Source of the DNA: Petaurus breviceps papuanus
Taxonomy: Eukaryota > Chordata > Mammalia > Diprotodontia > Petauridae
Direction: 5' to 3'
Assembly (NCBI GenBank): GCA_028583685.1
Contig: JAMXIF010001253.1
Location: 85,887,689 to 85,951,688, forward strand
DNA length: 64,000 bases
Shown here: piece by piece, positions 52,155-63,622 of the stretch
Position numbering within the stretch: position 1 is the first letter of the stretch
How the letters are laid out: the number at the start of each line of letters is the position of its first letter
Made by a program: the position numbers and the translations under genes
The notes under the pieces: model-generated
Databases searched by the model: none
Told to the model about the DNA's origin: nothing
Seen by the model: only the letters and a program-made list of their open reading frames with translations

Positions 52155-52310
52155 TAATTAACTGGAAGGGATTTCAAACCTTATAATCCAACACCTTCAT
52201 TTTCTCAGATGAGGAAACTAAGGTCCAGGAAGATTAAGTGATTTGCCCAGGACCCAGCTCTCAGTAACAGTGAGTGAATTTGAACCCAGGTTCTCTGCCT
52301 CTTGAGTCAC
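52155..52310 (-). repeat. MIR-type SINE, antisense
   Basis: It has ccttcattttctcagatgag, gaaactaaggtccaggaaga and tgaatttgaacccaggttct. Confidence 0.6.
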
Positions 52311-52750
52311 TGGTTTTTTTTCCCCACTGTATACCACACTGTCTCCTTTAGGGCACCATTTTGACCCTCTACCACCAGTTGCTTAGAATAGGGCTAAGAA
52401 GATGACATATACAGAGAGAAAAAAAAATATATACATATATATATGCATGTGTGTATGTGTGTGTATGACAGCATATATAATATGTGTCATAATTATAGCA
52501 TGGAAAAAAGAATTTCTACTTGGGATGGTCGAGATAGATTTCATAAAGGAAGTTACTTTTGTGTTTGGGTCTTGAAGGAAAGATAGAATATGAATGACCT
52601 TGTATTTGGGTCTTCAAGGAAGGATAGAATATGAATGACCAGAAATGGGAGGGGAGGCTTTTGTAGTAGGAGCAGAAACTTAGGCAAAGCTGTGAGTGAA
52701 TATTGGGATAATGTTTGGTTGGAGCAGAATGTTAATTATAAGGAAAGAGT

Positions 52751-52934
52751 TAGGGGCGGCTAGGTGGTGCAGTGAGTAAAGCACAGGCCTTGGAGTCAGG
52801 AGGACCCAAGTTCAGTTCCAGCCTTAGACACTTAACACCCACTCAAAAAAACTAGCCGTGTAAGCTTGGGCAAGTTTCTTAACCCCAATTGCCCTCCAAA
52901 ACCAAAAAATAAATAAATAAATAAATAAATATAT
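52751..52934 (+). repeat. Short tRNA-headed SINE, sense, with target-site duplication
   Basis: It begins taggggcggctaggtggtgc, includes ggccttggagtcaggaggac and aaccccaattgccctccaaa, and ends in (aaat)n. The flanking repeat is ggaaagagt at 52742-52750 and 52935-52943. Confidence 0.92.
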
Positions 52935-53023
52935 GGAAAGAGTGGGAGGTAAGCTAGGAATACAGGTAGGGAATAGTTATAGAATGGCTTATGAGATGAT
53001 TAAAAAGCCTGAGACATAGTTTC

Positions 53024-53524
53024 TGCATAATTCATCATTTTATTGATAAGGCTGGCAGGTTATTTATAAAAGGATGGTCATTTGGTCATCTCTCTTCGAC
53101 CAAAGACCCCTAATGGCGATGAGGGCAGTTTTATGCCTTTTGAAGAGGTATTCCTGAGGGGTGGCAATCAATTTGGACTGGTTAACAAAAAGACAGGTGT
53201 GGGCTACACTAAAATGAAGGTCTTGGGGTATGTGACTTAGGGTCATTCAAATCTTGGTCAAGGAGAAATCAATTTCCAAATCACCTGTTTTGGTAATAGG
53301 GAGAATCAACCTTTCCCCAGACCTGTCTGAGCAAACACTATGAACAGGAATCCGCCCATTAGCTCATTCTTAGAATTTCTTTTACTGTCTGATTAGATCT
53401 CAGCCTGTGTAAATCTCTAAGAGAGATTTCCCACACAGGTTGGTTTTTGGATGAGGAAGTAAGAAAAGGGGAAAAACTTGGCTATAATATAATGATTAAG
53501 TATTAAATATGAGAGAAATATTCA
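53024..53524 (-). mobile_element. Solo LTR-like fossil, antisense (about 500 bp)
   Basis: The unit has TG...CA ends and a possible 4-bp target-site duplication, tttc, at 53020-53023 and 53525-53528. On the minus strand a TATA-like stretch and an AATAAA signal lie near the 3' end. It interrupts an antisense L2. No internal retroviral sequence is seen. The class is uncertain, possibly class I from the 4-bp duplication. Confidence 0.4.
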
Positions 53525-53977
53525 TTTCTCACATTTCATTGCCAGGTTAAGGAGTTTAGACTTTATTCAGGAGGCTATGTGAAGCTGATAATGACTTTTG
53601 AGCAGTGGAATAATATAGTCAAAGCAGTTTTAGGAATATGAATATGAATACTCTATGTTGGGATGATTGGTTGAGGGTAGAGCCTCAAGTAAGGAGACCA
53701 TCCTTCCAAAATGAGCAAGGTTGAGAGGAGACTATTGTAATATTGCAATATAATCATGAAGCATTAAGCCTAAGCAAGGGTAGTAGTACTAGGAATGGAA
53801 AGGAGGGGGCAAATACAAAAAATGTAAAGAGGAAAAATGATCAGGATTGGCAATTGATTGCATAGAGACCTAAAAGATAGGGAGAAGTAAAATCCAATTC
53901 CAAGTTTGGGACTTAGGGGTATAGGATGATGGTAGGGAAATAAGTGAGAAAGAGCTTAGATGTAGGTGGATCATATT

Positions 53978-54150
53978 TTGAGCAGGAAGGGATTTAGAGA
54001 TCTTTTAATCCAACCCCCTCATATTACAAATGAAGAAACCCACAAAGGTAAAGTGTCCAAGACCATTTAAGAAAAAGTAGCAGAGTCAGGATTTGGACCC
54101 TGGTTTTCTGGATTCAAAGTCAATGTTTTTTCCTCTGTCTACACCATGAT
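53978..54150 (-). repeat. MIR-type SINE, antisense
   Basis: It has gagatcttttaatccaaccc, cctcatattacaaatgaaga and agtcaggatttggaccctgg. Confidence 0.6.
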
Positions 54151-55127
54151 GGTTCGGTGTCAAACATGATGAATTTAGTTTCAGTCATGCTGAGTTTGGG
54201 TTACTAGGTAGCCATAAAGGGAGAAATGTCCAGTGAACAACTGGAAATGATAAATTGGCACTTAGGAGAGGTCAGGACTGGAGCCCCAAGATGCCTGATC
54301 TCACTGAGTGAAACCAGAGTTCTTTCTCCTTATATTTCCCTTCCCTTTTGTGGCTAAACTCCTTGAGAAGGCATTCTACTTTCCTCTCATTTTCTTCTTA
54401 ACTCTCTGCAGTTCGACTTATGACCTGCCCTCATCATTCTACTGAAACTACTCTTCCCAAAGTTACCAATAATCTCTTCACTGCCAAATCGAATGTTTTT
54501 TTTCTTAATCCTTCTTGATCTCTCTGCAGTTTTTGACCACTGTTCTTCATTTTTTATTCCTTGATACTTTCTTCTGGCCAAGTTTTCCTGACACTGCTCT
54601 GCTCTCTCTGGGTCCTCCTCCTACCTGGTTTCTTCCAGCCTCCTTTGCTGGATTTTCATTCAAGTTGTTCCTGCCGATGGCAGGTGTCATTCTAGCTCTG
54701 TCCTTGGCCCTCTTCTCTACTACAGATTTGCTGTTTCACTTGGTGATCTCAGCAGCTCCCATGGTTTCAATTCGCATCTTCATGCTGATGGTATTTACCA
54801 ACTCTAGCCTCTCTTTCCTGTCTTCCAGTCTCATATCCTGAATTCCCTATTGGATATCTTGAATTGAATGTTCCACGGACAAAATACACTCAACTCGTTA
54901 TCTTTCCTCCTAAATCCTCCCCACTTCTGAACTTCTCCATTATCTTCGAGGGCACTATCATCTTCCCAGCTGCCTAGGGTGGCATCCTCAGTTCCTCACT
55001 CTCTCATCCCTCCGCCACCCAAATCCAATCTGTTGCCAAGGACTATTGTTTCCACTTTTGTAACATCTCTTATATAGACTCCTGTTTGCCTCTGACATGA
55101 CTACCACCCTGTTGTAGGCCCTCAAGC

Positions 55128-55300
55128 CTGAGCTACTGAGATTATTGTTGTTGTTACCCCACCTTTGTTCTCAGAGAAGACTGATGACATCATGAGAGTG
55201 ATGTCTTGACTTGCTCGTGCTGAACTGAATTTAAATAAGGCAGAAATGCAAGGTCACAAAGTCATCAGCCTCACTCTCTTCTCCAGTCATTCAAGTCTAA
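55128..55300 (+). repeat. Unclassified repeat family X, copy 1, inside L2
   Basis: It has gactgatgacatcatgagag, tgatgtcttgacttgctcgt and aagtcatcagcctcactctc, matching 59765-60300 and, reversed, 56286-56478. Confidence 0.6.
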
Positions 55301-55784
55301 TGACCTGCTGATGGGTCTCCCTCCCCATCTCTACTCCAGTTTGTCCTCTCCTCCTTTATCAAACTGATCTTATTTATATATAGGTCTGACCATGTCCCCT
55401 CCCCTCCTCCCACCCCATTCAATAAACTCCCATGGTTCTCTATTTCTTCCACGATCAAATATAAAATCCTCTGTTTGACATTCAAAGCCCTTCCTAAGCT
55501 GATTCCCTTTGACCGTTACAATCTTCTTCCACCTTACTACCCACCATGTTCAGTCACTCCAGCCTCCTGGCGGTTTCTCATAAAAGATCCTCTATCTTCC
55601 AACTCTGTGAATCTTTACTGTCTGTCCCCCAGGCCTGGATCTCTCTCCCTCCTCACTTTTAATTCCTAGTTTTTTCTGGCTTCCTTTAAGTCTCTACCAT
55701 CTCTATTTCTCCTTGTTAAAATCTTTCAAGGCCCAGCTGAAATGCCACTTTCTCCATGAAGCCTTCCCTTATTCTTTTTAAAAA

Positions 55785-56285
55785 TTATTTTATTCTGAAC
55801 TTAACAAATAAAAAAATGAGCATTGTCTATGAAACTATTGATATTTTTTATATGAAGCTTGCTTTTCTTTTAAGTGGTTAGATGATAAAGTCAGTCATTT
55901 TCAATGTTATTTTGTTTGTGATTCTGTCTGATCTTTCTACTCTTCTCAATTTTGTATGGAATTCTTTTCCTTCCACTTTTCTCTCACAATTGCCATGAAA
56001 AGAAAAACAAAACTCTTTTAAGAAATATACACTCTCCAACAAAGCACATTCTTACATTAGCCATGTCCAAAAAATGTTTTTTTTTTTCATTTTGCATCTG
56101 GAGTCCATCACTTTTCTTTAAGGAAGTAAGTGGCATGCTTCATCATCTGGACTCTGGGATCATAATTAGTCATCATGTTATGAATCAGAGTTCTTAAGTC
56201 TTTAAAAGTTGTTTTTCTTTACAATATCATTATTATTGTTTCTGGCTTTGCTTGTTTCACTCTGCATTGGTTCATGTAAGTCTTA
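55785..56285 (-). repeat. L1 LINE 3' end, antisense, inside L2
   Basis: It has ttattttattctgaacttaa, gttctgtctga-like parts, acaattgccatgaaaagaaa, ttagccatgtccaaaaaatg and cactctgcattggttcatgt, as in the reversed end of marsupial L1. Confidence 0.75.
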
Positions 56286-56478
56286 GCAAATTCCTCCAGG
56301 GGCCATCACCTTTACCAATGTCTTGCCACTGGCTCCCATGACTGGAGGAGAAAGTGAGGCTGATGCTTCTGTACAGCTCTGTCTCATTTAAATCTAACTC
56401 ACTCACAAGTAAAGACATTACCCTTGTGATGTCATCAGTGCTCTCTGAGAGCCAAGGACAAACAAACACCACCACCAC
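56286..56478 (-). repeat. Unclassified repeat family X, copy 2, antisense
   Basis: It has ggaggagaaagtgaggctga, cattacccttgtgatgtcat and gagagccaaggacaaacaaa, the reverse of the copies at 55128 and 59765. Confidence 0.6.
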
Positions 56479-57039
56479 AGCAAAGTTTCACCTTTGAAAC
56501 GTCTTTCTCAGTCCTTCCCTCTGAAAATCCTCCCCTTCCCTTATTTCCCTTTCTCTGAGATCATCTCGAATTTAGCTTAGCCCGTATATGCCTTTGTTTG
56601 TACATAGTTGTTTTCCCCGTTAGACCATGTGTTCTTTGAGAGCAGGGAGGGTTTCTTGCCTTCCTTGGTATCCCCAGTGCTTAACAAACACCTGGCACAT
56701 AATAGGTGCTTAATAAACCTTGGTTCACTGACTGTCGATTGACTATTAGAATTTCAAACTGGGTGCTCAGGAAGCATTTCAAGCTCAACATATTATATTA
56801 GGTTAATTATATTATATATATATAATATTAGCTATATTATATTTGTAACAATTGGAATGAGGGCTTCTAAAGTTCCAGGAGGTTAAAAATGAACAGTTTT
56901 GCCTACCCATTTTCATTCCTTCATCTGTGGACAAGTGCTTCCCCAATTGGGTGATTATGTGGTAACCAGAGTCTGGACCAGAGTGGAGAAATGGAAGCAT
57001 ATACACAAGACTTACATATCCAAAGGGGATATATTAAAA

Positions 57040-57560
57040 GACATTCTTTTTTCCTGGGTAATTAATCATGCTATTAATCATGCCAGCAAATAATTAATAC
57101 GATAGGTCAGTGGCATTCTCCAATGCCAAAGACACCTAATAAAACCCACTCAACGCTTATGTGCTCTTGGAAGAGTGCGTGTTCCTGAGGGTAGCAATCG
57201 ACTTTGATTGGTTAACAACTAATAAGAAAAATGACTATTATAATGAGTGGCAGACCTATTGTAATGAGGAACTGCCAGGAGATGGAGGGGGCATGTGGCG
57301 GGCGTCTTCAACTTAGGATGATGGGGCAGCAGGTCCGCAGGCTGGGATGATAGGACAGCTTCAAAGATGGTTCTCCTCTTTCCCATTTTTGTATAAGAAT
57401 AATTTGTACTGGAGATATTTGCACCTTTTTAAAGATTCCACAATGGTTATTGATGAGGAGCAAAGTTTTATCTGCTTCTTCTGCCTATGGACTTATGCTT
57501 TGGGTTCTCTGAGTCTTGTCTTTGGGTGAGAAGTATAAGAGGAATGTTTCCTGGTTTACT
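57040..57560 (-). mobile_element. LTR-like fossil related to the element at 53024-53524
   Basis: Over about 110 bp (57120-57215) it parallels 53100-53190: caaagacacctaat against caaagacccctaat, ttcctgagggtagcaatcga against ttcctgaggggtggcaatca, and attggttaaca against actggttaaca. The edges were not determined and the rest is too diverged to align by eye. Confidence 0.35.
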
Positions 57561-57604
57561 CAAGCTTAGTTAACAAGGGAGAAATGAAAGGCTTTACCTA
57601 GACA

Positions 57605-57830
57605 TCTAGGTGGTATAGTGGATAAAAGACTGCACTTGGAGGTAGGAAAACCCGAGTTCAAATCATGCCTCACACTTACTAACTTTGACTAGCTAGGCAA
57701 TTCACTTACCCTCACTCAGACTCTGTTTTCCTCTTGTAATATGTGGATGATAATAGCACCTCACAAGGTAGTGATGAGACTCAAACAACATAATATATAA
57801 AAATTGTTTTGCAAATCTCAAATCACTCAC
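57605..57830 (+). repeat. MIR/tRNA-type SINE, diverged
   Basis: It has ctaggtggtatagtggataa, aaacccgagttcaaatcatg and atgataatagcacctcacaa. Confidence 0.7.
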
Positions 57831-57932
57831 ATGTGTGTGTGCGTTACCAATTATAATTATCATTATATTAACTGCTCATTGAACTTTATCTGTAATGCCC
57901 CAGAAACCTCTTCACCCTGGAAGCTAACTCTA

Positions 57933-58096
57933 ATTCAGCATTTTATTTTCCCCCAGTTATATATAAAAAAAAATTTTTAACATTCGTTTATAAAACTTTA
58001 AGTTCCAAATTCTCTCCCTTCCACCCTCCCCACCCTCCTCATTGAGAAGGTAAGCAATTCGATATACATTATACATGTGCAGTCATGCAAAACATT
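57933..58096 (-). repeat. Truncated L1 3' end, antisense, with target-site duplication
   Basis: The perfect 14-bp repeat ggaagctaactcta lies at 57919-57932 and 58097-58110. Inside, aagttccaaattctctccct and ccaccctccccaccctcctc match the reversed L1 tail also seen near 41480-41520. Confidence 0.92.
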
Positions 58097-58194
58097 GGAA
58101 GCTAACTCTAGCCTGGGACTTCACACATTGGAAGAACCCTCAACTCCTACAGCCCCAGTCACTGATTAGCTGTTTTTTTTTCTCAGAATCTCCA

Positions 58195-58465
58195 CATTAA
58201 GGAGGACACCCAGGTTACTCACATCTTCATTCCTCTCCAGGCTATGCTCCAGACTCTTCTTCTAGAATTTCTCTACAATGCCTCCAAACCAGATATATTT
58301 ACTCCCTCTCCCCTTTCCAGCTTTTATGTGTTGTCTTTCGCCATTAGAATATAAATTTCTTGAGGACAGACTGTCTTTATTTCTGCTTTATTTTTTTTCC
58401 TAGTACTTAGTATAGTACCTGGCACACAGCAAGAGATTAATAAAAACTTGTTGCCTTGACTTCAT
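58195..58465 (+). repeat. L2-like LINE 3' end
   Basis: It has ctcttcttctagaatttctc, cattagaatataaatttctt, gtatagtacctggcacacag and gattaataaaaacttgttgc. Confidence 0.65.
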
Positions 58466-58739
58466 TTTCTATGATGCCAGATGATATGGGGCCATCTAGA
58501 CACAAATGTACAGCTAACTATGAGATTATTGGGAAAAGAGGAGCAGAACTTCTTGGCTGCTTTTAGGAGGAAAAGCAAAAAAGCAAGGGAGCAAGTAACA
58601 TTATGTATGCCAGTTATCTCTTAAGTTCCAGAAGAGTGACCTTGGGTTATTCTCTTAAGTGAGGAATCCAAGACCTTATAAAGATGCTTATAGATTTCCC
58701 CTACCATGACCATGGGAAAAAGGTACCCTACAGTTAAAG

Positions 58740-59620
58740 TTATGTTTACCCAATCACACATGTCCAAAACAGAACTCATTGTTTTACCCAAGCCCTCCCA
58801 TCTTTTGAACTTCTGTTAAGAAAACCACTATTCTTTAAGTCTCTCAGCTTTATAACATTAACATTATTTGGACTCCCCACTCTCCATTTACAATCACATT
58901 TAGTCAGTTGCCAAATCTTGCTATTCCTACTCCCTCAGTAATACTTACATCACACTCCTTCTCTCTACTCACTCAGATACCACCTTATTTCTGTCCCTTA
59001 CCACCTCTCATCCAGACTACTGCAATGGCTGCCTAATTGTTATCCCAGCCTCAAGTCTGGAATCCTCATTTGCACAAATGTCAAAGTGAAATTTTTCAGA
59101 ATAGATCTGAGCATGTTGTTTTTCTACTCAAATTCCAATAGTCCCTATTGCCTCTAGGATCATGTATATATAAACTCCCTTTTTTGTTTTTTAAAACCCT
59201 TCACAACCTGGCCTCAACTTATCCTCCCAGTCTTGATCATTTTTCAGTACCATATTGGATGACCAAACTGTCTTTCTCCCTGCTTCTCATGCATGGCACT
59301 GTATCTTCCATTTACATGCCTTACACTGGCCATCGCCATACTCCTGTAATGTTTCCTCCTTCTTACAACCTCATAGAATCCCTCACTTCCTTCAAGAGAT
59401 AACTCAAGCAACCCTTTCTACACAAAGCACCCTACCCCTCAACTGCTAGTGCTTTCCCTCCCTATCTACCTTGTCTTAATTTTAGATATATTTATTCTGT
59501 ATAATTTTTCTATATTATTTTCTCTAATAGAATGTAAGTAAACTGCTTGGATTATTTAACTTTTATCTTTTCATTTACATTGCCTGCACATAGTAGGCAC
59601 ATAACAAATGTTTGCTGTTA
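58740..59620 (+). repeat. L2 LINE 3' region
   Basis: It has catgtccaaaacagaactca, ccagactactgcaatggctg, tagtccctattgcctctagg, aaacccttcacaacctggcc and tagtaggcacataacaaatg. Confidence 0.85.
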
Positions 59621-59764
59621 GATCCATTAAACTAACATTCCACATCTTTTATCAAGTATGGGAGTCAGATGGACTCATTGAAATTTTCCTTCTTTTCCCT
59701 TGCCCTGATTATTTTGTGTTGATAGAGAGGGAAATGGCCAAAAGACCTAGACAATTCACAAGTG

Positions 59765-60300
59765 CAATCGTTGTTTGTCCTTGGTTTTTGAAGAGGACCA
59801 ATAATATCACCGGGTGATGCCGTGACTTGACCATGAATTGTATTGAAGTGAGACAGATTTGCACAGTCTCCAGCCTCACTCTCTTTCCAAGTAAGTGAAG
59901 TCCAATAACAAGACAAAAGTCAGGACAACTGCTGATGGTCGGAGATGCATTGAATGACCTTGGTATCTTCAGTGTCTGACCAAGCTCCAAGCCCTTCAGA
60001 GAGGCTGCTTCTGTAGCCTTCATGGCCGTTCACAATTTGCTCTCATCCGTCCATTCCATGGGGGACATCTTCATGTGCTTGGGGTAGACATCCCCCTGAC
60101 TCACTAGGCTGGAGGCCTGTTGGTTATCCTCAAGCTGGTTTAGCCCATCTACTGAGATGGTTTTACTGGGGTGTAGTCTCTTCACACGCTACAGCTTTGT
60201 GGAGCCACAGCTGAGATTTGGGGGGGAAGTGAACCCCAAAGGTGCAAGCCCTCACACCAGAAGTTCCAGTCCTCCCTGAACAACCTATACACCTAAACAA
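59765..60300 (+). repeat. Unclassified repeat family X, copy 3, longest
   Basis: It begins caatcgttgtttgtccttgg, has gaagaggaccaataatatca, gtgatgccgtgacttgacca, ccagcctcactctctttcca, and extends to ctgggg-type sequence near 60175 and cctccctgaacaacctatac. It may be a long terminal repeat or a large SINE, but I cannot decide which. Confidence 0.5.
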
Positions 60301-60309
60301 AACAAGCAT

Positions 60310-61150
60310 CTGAATATCACCCATGTCTATGGATCTGGCCTTCCCCTAAACCTCCTTGAAAAATGTGGAAAATGGTCTGATTGAATTGGAATGTGATTCC
60401 AAGTGATACCAATTCTTTACTTGGAACGAATAAAATAAATGGACTAGGAAGCTAGGTAACTGTATAACTTGTTTCTTGGAGCATTACATACTACATAAGT
60501 GGATAGAACAATCCTTTTACTATGAAAAGATCCCTATAGAAAGTAGTCCAGATTGCCAACAGTCTTGATCCACTGAATCACCAGAGGAATAAAATCTACA
60601 GGGTTGGGCTAAGATGGATCTTGTTACCTCCCTAGCCCCTAGCTATTACACATCTGCTTGGTGCAACAATAGTACCTTTGTTGTTTCCTACCTCCCCCTC
60701 CTCCTTCCCCTCCCCCAGTTCACGTATGTATTTTATGCCTCCTAAATTGGTAAGTTTGAATGTGTTCCTTATCTTTTCTTGCCAGGTGGTCTTATGTCTT
60801 CTTCATCTGTTAATGTATCTCTTCAGCTTGAGGCTGCAAGTTTTGTGGGGGCAGGGATTGGGTCTTTCAGTTCTTTGGCAATCCCCCACACAGTGATTAG
60901 TATAATATTCCATATGTTGTGGTTACTTAAGGAATATTTCTGTTTTCTAATTGGCTCATTATTCCCAGTAGCTCCTGTTAGTATGGACATATATTTGACA
61001 AAGTTTTTACAATGAAGGTTGACTTCTGGGATTTCTTCTTGGATGAAAATTTCTTGGTGAAATGACTGAACCTTCATATTGTCCTTGTCCGGTGTGTAAG
61101 GAAATGACAGTTGGAGAGAAGACCTCCAGGGAGTCAGTCAAGATGGTCTT
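60310..61150. other. Upstream region of ITGB6, nothing recognised
   Basis: No gene or clear repeat was assigned. A C/T-rich stretch lies at about 60690-60718. Confidence 0.35.
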
Positions 61151-61166
61151 TTTATTAGTATGAATT

Positions 61167-61459
61167 AAAGCAATCAGGGTTTAGTGACTTGTTCAAGGTT
61201 ACATGGCCAGTTATTTCTGGGTGTGGTGCTAAGTATCTGAGCCCAGATTTGATCCAGGTCATCCTGACACTGGAGCCGGTGCTCTTACTCACTGAGCCAC
61301 CTGGCTGCCCCTAAGCAATTGGGGTTAAGTAACTTGCTCAAGGTTACATGGCCAGGTGTTTCTGGATGGGTGCTAAGTGTCTGAGCCCAGGATTCGATCT
61401 CCAGGTCTTCTCAACACTGGAGCCAGTGCTCTTACTCGCTGTGCTACCTGGCTGCCCCG
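61167..61459 (-). repeat. Tandem-dimeric SINE, antisense, with target-site duplication
   Basis: It has the same two-monomer structure as 51269-51559 and is flanked by a perfect 13-bp repeat, attagtatgaatt, at 61154-61166 and 61460-61472. Confidence 0.95.
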
Positions 61460-61479
61460 ATTAGTATGAATTTTTCAAA

Positions 61480-62090
61480 GCTAGATTAGAGCCCCCAGAA
61501 TTATTGATGTATATGGGAAGTAGTCCAATCATGTACCTTGAATTCCAGGTCTTGAAACTCTAGCTCTAGACAGCTGGACATTTCCTGTGTGATATTATTC
61601 TCTCTCCTGGTTTGAGCTGAAATATATTTTATTTCCAATTGAAGAACTCATTTATTCTTATGTATCCTCTGATACATTCTAATCTAGAGAACTTTCATTT
61701 CTATTTGCTGTTTTGTGTAGATAAATGGGTTTACTTGACATTCATTATTTATGGTGGTCTTTTGTATAACCAGTGTTTGATGGGAAGAGGCAAGGAAGAG
61801 TTAAGGGACTATCTTCCTTCCTTACTAATGATCAGGGATGTGGCTTTTGTTCTGAATCTATTGTACTTTTAGCCTGAAAATATTTGAGGGTTAGTGGATG
61901 GATATAATGCAAGCCTGGTATGCCTCTTGGATATATGGAATATCTCTCAACTTTGGTGGTCTTGGATCTTACCTATCCTTCCCATTATACTTTCAGAGCT
62001 GTGTTACTGCTGATGTAAGCATGGATGTGCTACTTTCCATAGAGTTGGGTCAGACCCCCAGATTATATTTACCTATGCCACCTGTGAGCC
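61480..62090. other. Upstream region of ITGB6, nothing recognised
   Basis: Short open frames at 61639-61872 and 61898-62134 show no recognisable domain and no splice context. They are treated as chance. Confidence 0.35.
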
Positions 62091-62094
62091 ATGA

Positions 62095-63020
62095 CTGTAT
62101 ATTTAGACAAACCCTACATGTATCTCAAGCTTAACATGTTCAGAATAGAATGTGTATTTCTCCTGAGACCTAAACCTCCTTCAAATGTTCTTATTTCTGT
62201 TAGAGGTACAACCATCCTCCCACTAACCTTGGAATCCTCTTAGACTTACTTCTCCCCCATCTTATACAACTAGTTGGAAGCTCTTATTGAATCTACCTTT
62301 CCAATACCTCTTACATCTATCCCCTCGGTATCCTGCTTTGACTTTTACAACAGGCTCCGAATCAGTCTCTTGCTGACAATATCTTTCCTTCCCAATCCAT
62401 CCTGCATGCAGCTTCCATAGTCATATTTCTACAATACAAATCTAGCTGGTACCTTCATACTCAAAAATCTTTAGCATCTTCATTTTACCTCTAGGATAAA
62501 ATAAAAAAAAAATCTTTAGCTTGGCATTTAAATCCCTTCACTATCTGACTCCCCATGTACTCCCCCACCCCCAATCTCATTTCATATTATTTCCCTTCAG
62601 GCATGATCTGTTCTAATCAAATTGACCTTCTAGCTGTTCCCTTGACATGCCATTCCACTTCCCATCTTTGTGAATTTGCATAGGTCATTCTCCCCCATCT
62701 GGAGCTCAATTCTTCCTCATTCCTGCCTCAGAGGATCCCTAGATTCCTTCAAACTATAGCTCAAGTGCTACCTTCTGCAAGAGGGCATTCCTGAGGGCCC
62801 TGTGTCTATGTTCACACCCTTTGTAAATTATACTGCATAACTTTACATATACTAGATATTGACTTGTCTGTGCACATTTTGTATTTCTGTATCTTTTCAA
62901 CTCAGCAAGTATCAAAGGAAGTTTCTTGAGGGCTAGGACTGTTGATTTTGTCTTTCTATCTCCAGTGTCCAGCACAGTGTCTCGTACAGACTGAATGCTT
63001 TGCTGCTTATTGAACTGAAA
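62095..63020 (+). repeat. L2 LINE 3' region
   Basis: It has gtatctcaagcttaacatgt, ttgacttttacaacaggctc, taaatcccttcactatctga, agggcattcctgagggccct and cagtgtccagcacagtgtct. Confidence 0.82.
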
Positions 63021-63469
63021 AAAAAAAAGTCAGTTGTGGAAAGAAAGAAGCCGACCTCCTGGGGGGAACAGTTATATCTCCAATGCACAACTGTGGAAGC
63101 TACCACAGTCTGAAAACTCAGATGACTTTTAAATGATCTAATCTGATGTCGAAGACACAGTCTTTGCCCCCACACGCTTTTCTCCAGCCTATCACCATCC
63201 CATTGCAAAATGAAGTCGTGTTCATTGGTGGGACATCCCAGAGTCACTGGCAACCTGGCTTGGGCATGAGGATTTCTGATGTTATTCCTTAAAGGCAAGT
63301 GGATTTCCCCTCTCTGGTTTTTTTTTTCTTCCACAGGGGTTGCATGAGTGCTTCTACTCCTCCTCTTCTCAAGACAACTTCTGACTCAGCCCCTGGAGGC
63401 ACTAGGTATCCGAAATTTTCCACTCTCAGGAGGTCAACTTCTTGGAAGTTAAACACCATACGAATAAGG
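63021..63469. other. Upstream region of ITGB6, single-copy-looking
   Basis: No repeat was recognised. An antisense open frame (62933-63334, 133 codons) spans it but starts in unique sequence and ends in L2; no domain is recognised. Confidence 0.35.
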
Positions 63470-63483
63470 TTGTATGTTATCTT

Positions 63484-63622
63484 TTTTTTTTTTTAAGTAA
63501 TTGGGGTTAAGTAACTTGCTCAAGGTTATACGACCAGGTGTTTCTGGGTGGGTACTAAGTGTCCAGATTTGATCCTGGGTCTCCCCGCTCTGGGGCCACT
63601 CACTGCGCCACCTGGCCGCCCC
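63484..63622 (-). repeat. Monomeric relative of the dimeric SINE, antisense, with target-site duplication
   Basis: A single unit with taattggggttaagtaactt, ggtgtttctgggtgggtact and gcgccacctggccgcccc is flanked by a perfect 14-bp repeat, ttgtatgttatctt, at 63470-63483 and 63623-63636. Confidence 0.93.

Larger units (their letters stand above)
52515..53970 (-). repeat. L2 LINE, antisense, split by a SINE and an LTR-like element
   Basis: It has gtttgggtcttgaaggaaag (twice in tandem near 52560 and 52595), ttaaggagtttagactttat, gggcaaatacaaaaaatgta and ggattggcaattgattgcat. Interruptions are at 52751-52934 and 53024-53524. Confidence 0.65.
54350..56740 (+). repeat. L2 LINE, sense, with three nested insertions
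   Basis: L2 parts include accaataatctcttcactgc, aatccaatctgttgccaagg, aaatcctctgtttgacattc, ctttcaaggcccagctgaaa and, at the end, gtgcttaacaaacacctggc and aataggtgcttaataaacct. Insertions are at about 55128-55300, 55785-56285 and 56286-56478. The open frame at 54515-54841 is an L2 by-product. Confidence 0.8.

Noticed and set aside
54515-54841. 108-codon hydrophobic open frame resembling a membrane protein
   Set aside because: It falls wholly within L2 3' sequence whose order is recognisable on the plus strand.
62933-63334. 133-codon antisense open frame
   Set aside because: It begins in unique sequence but ends in an L2 and includes a poly-F stretch from a T/A run. No recognised domain. Not convincing as a gene.
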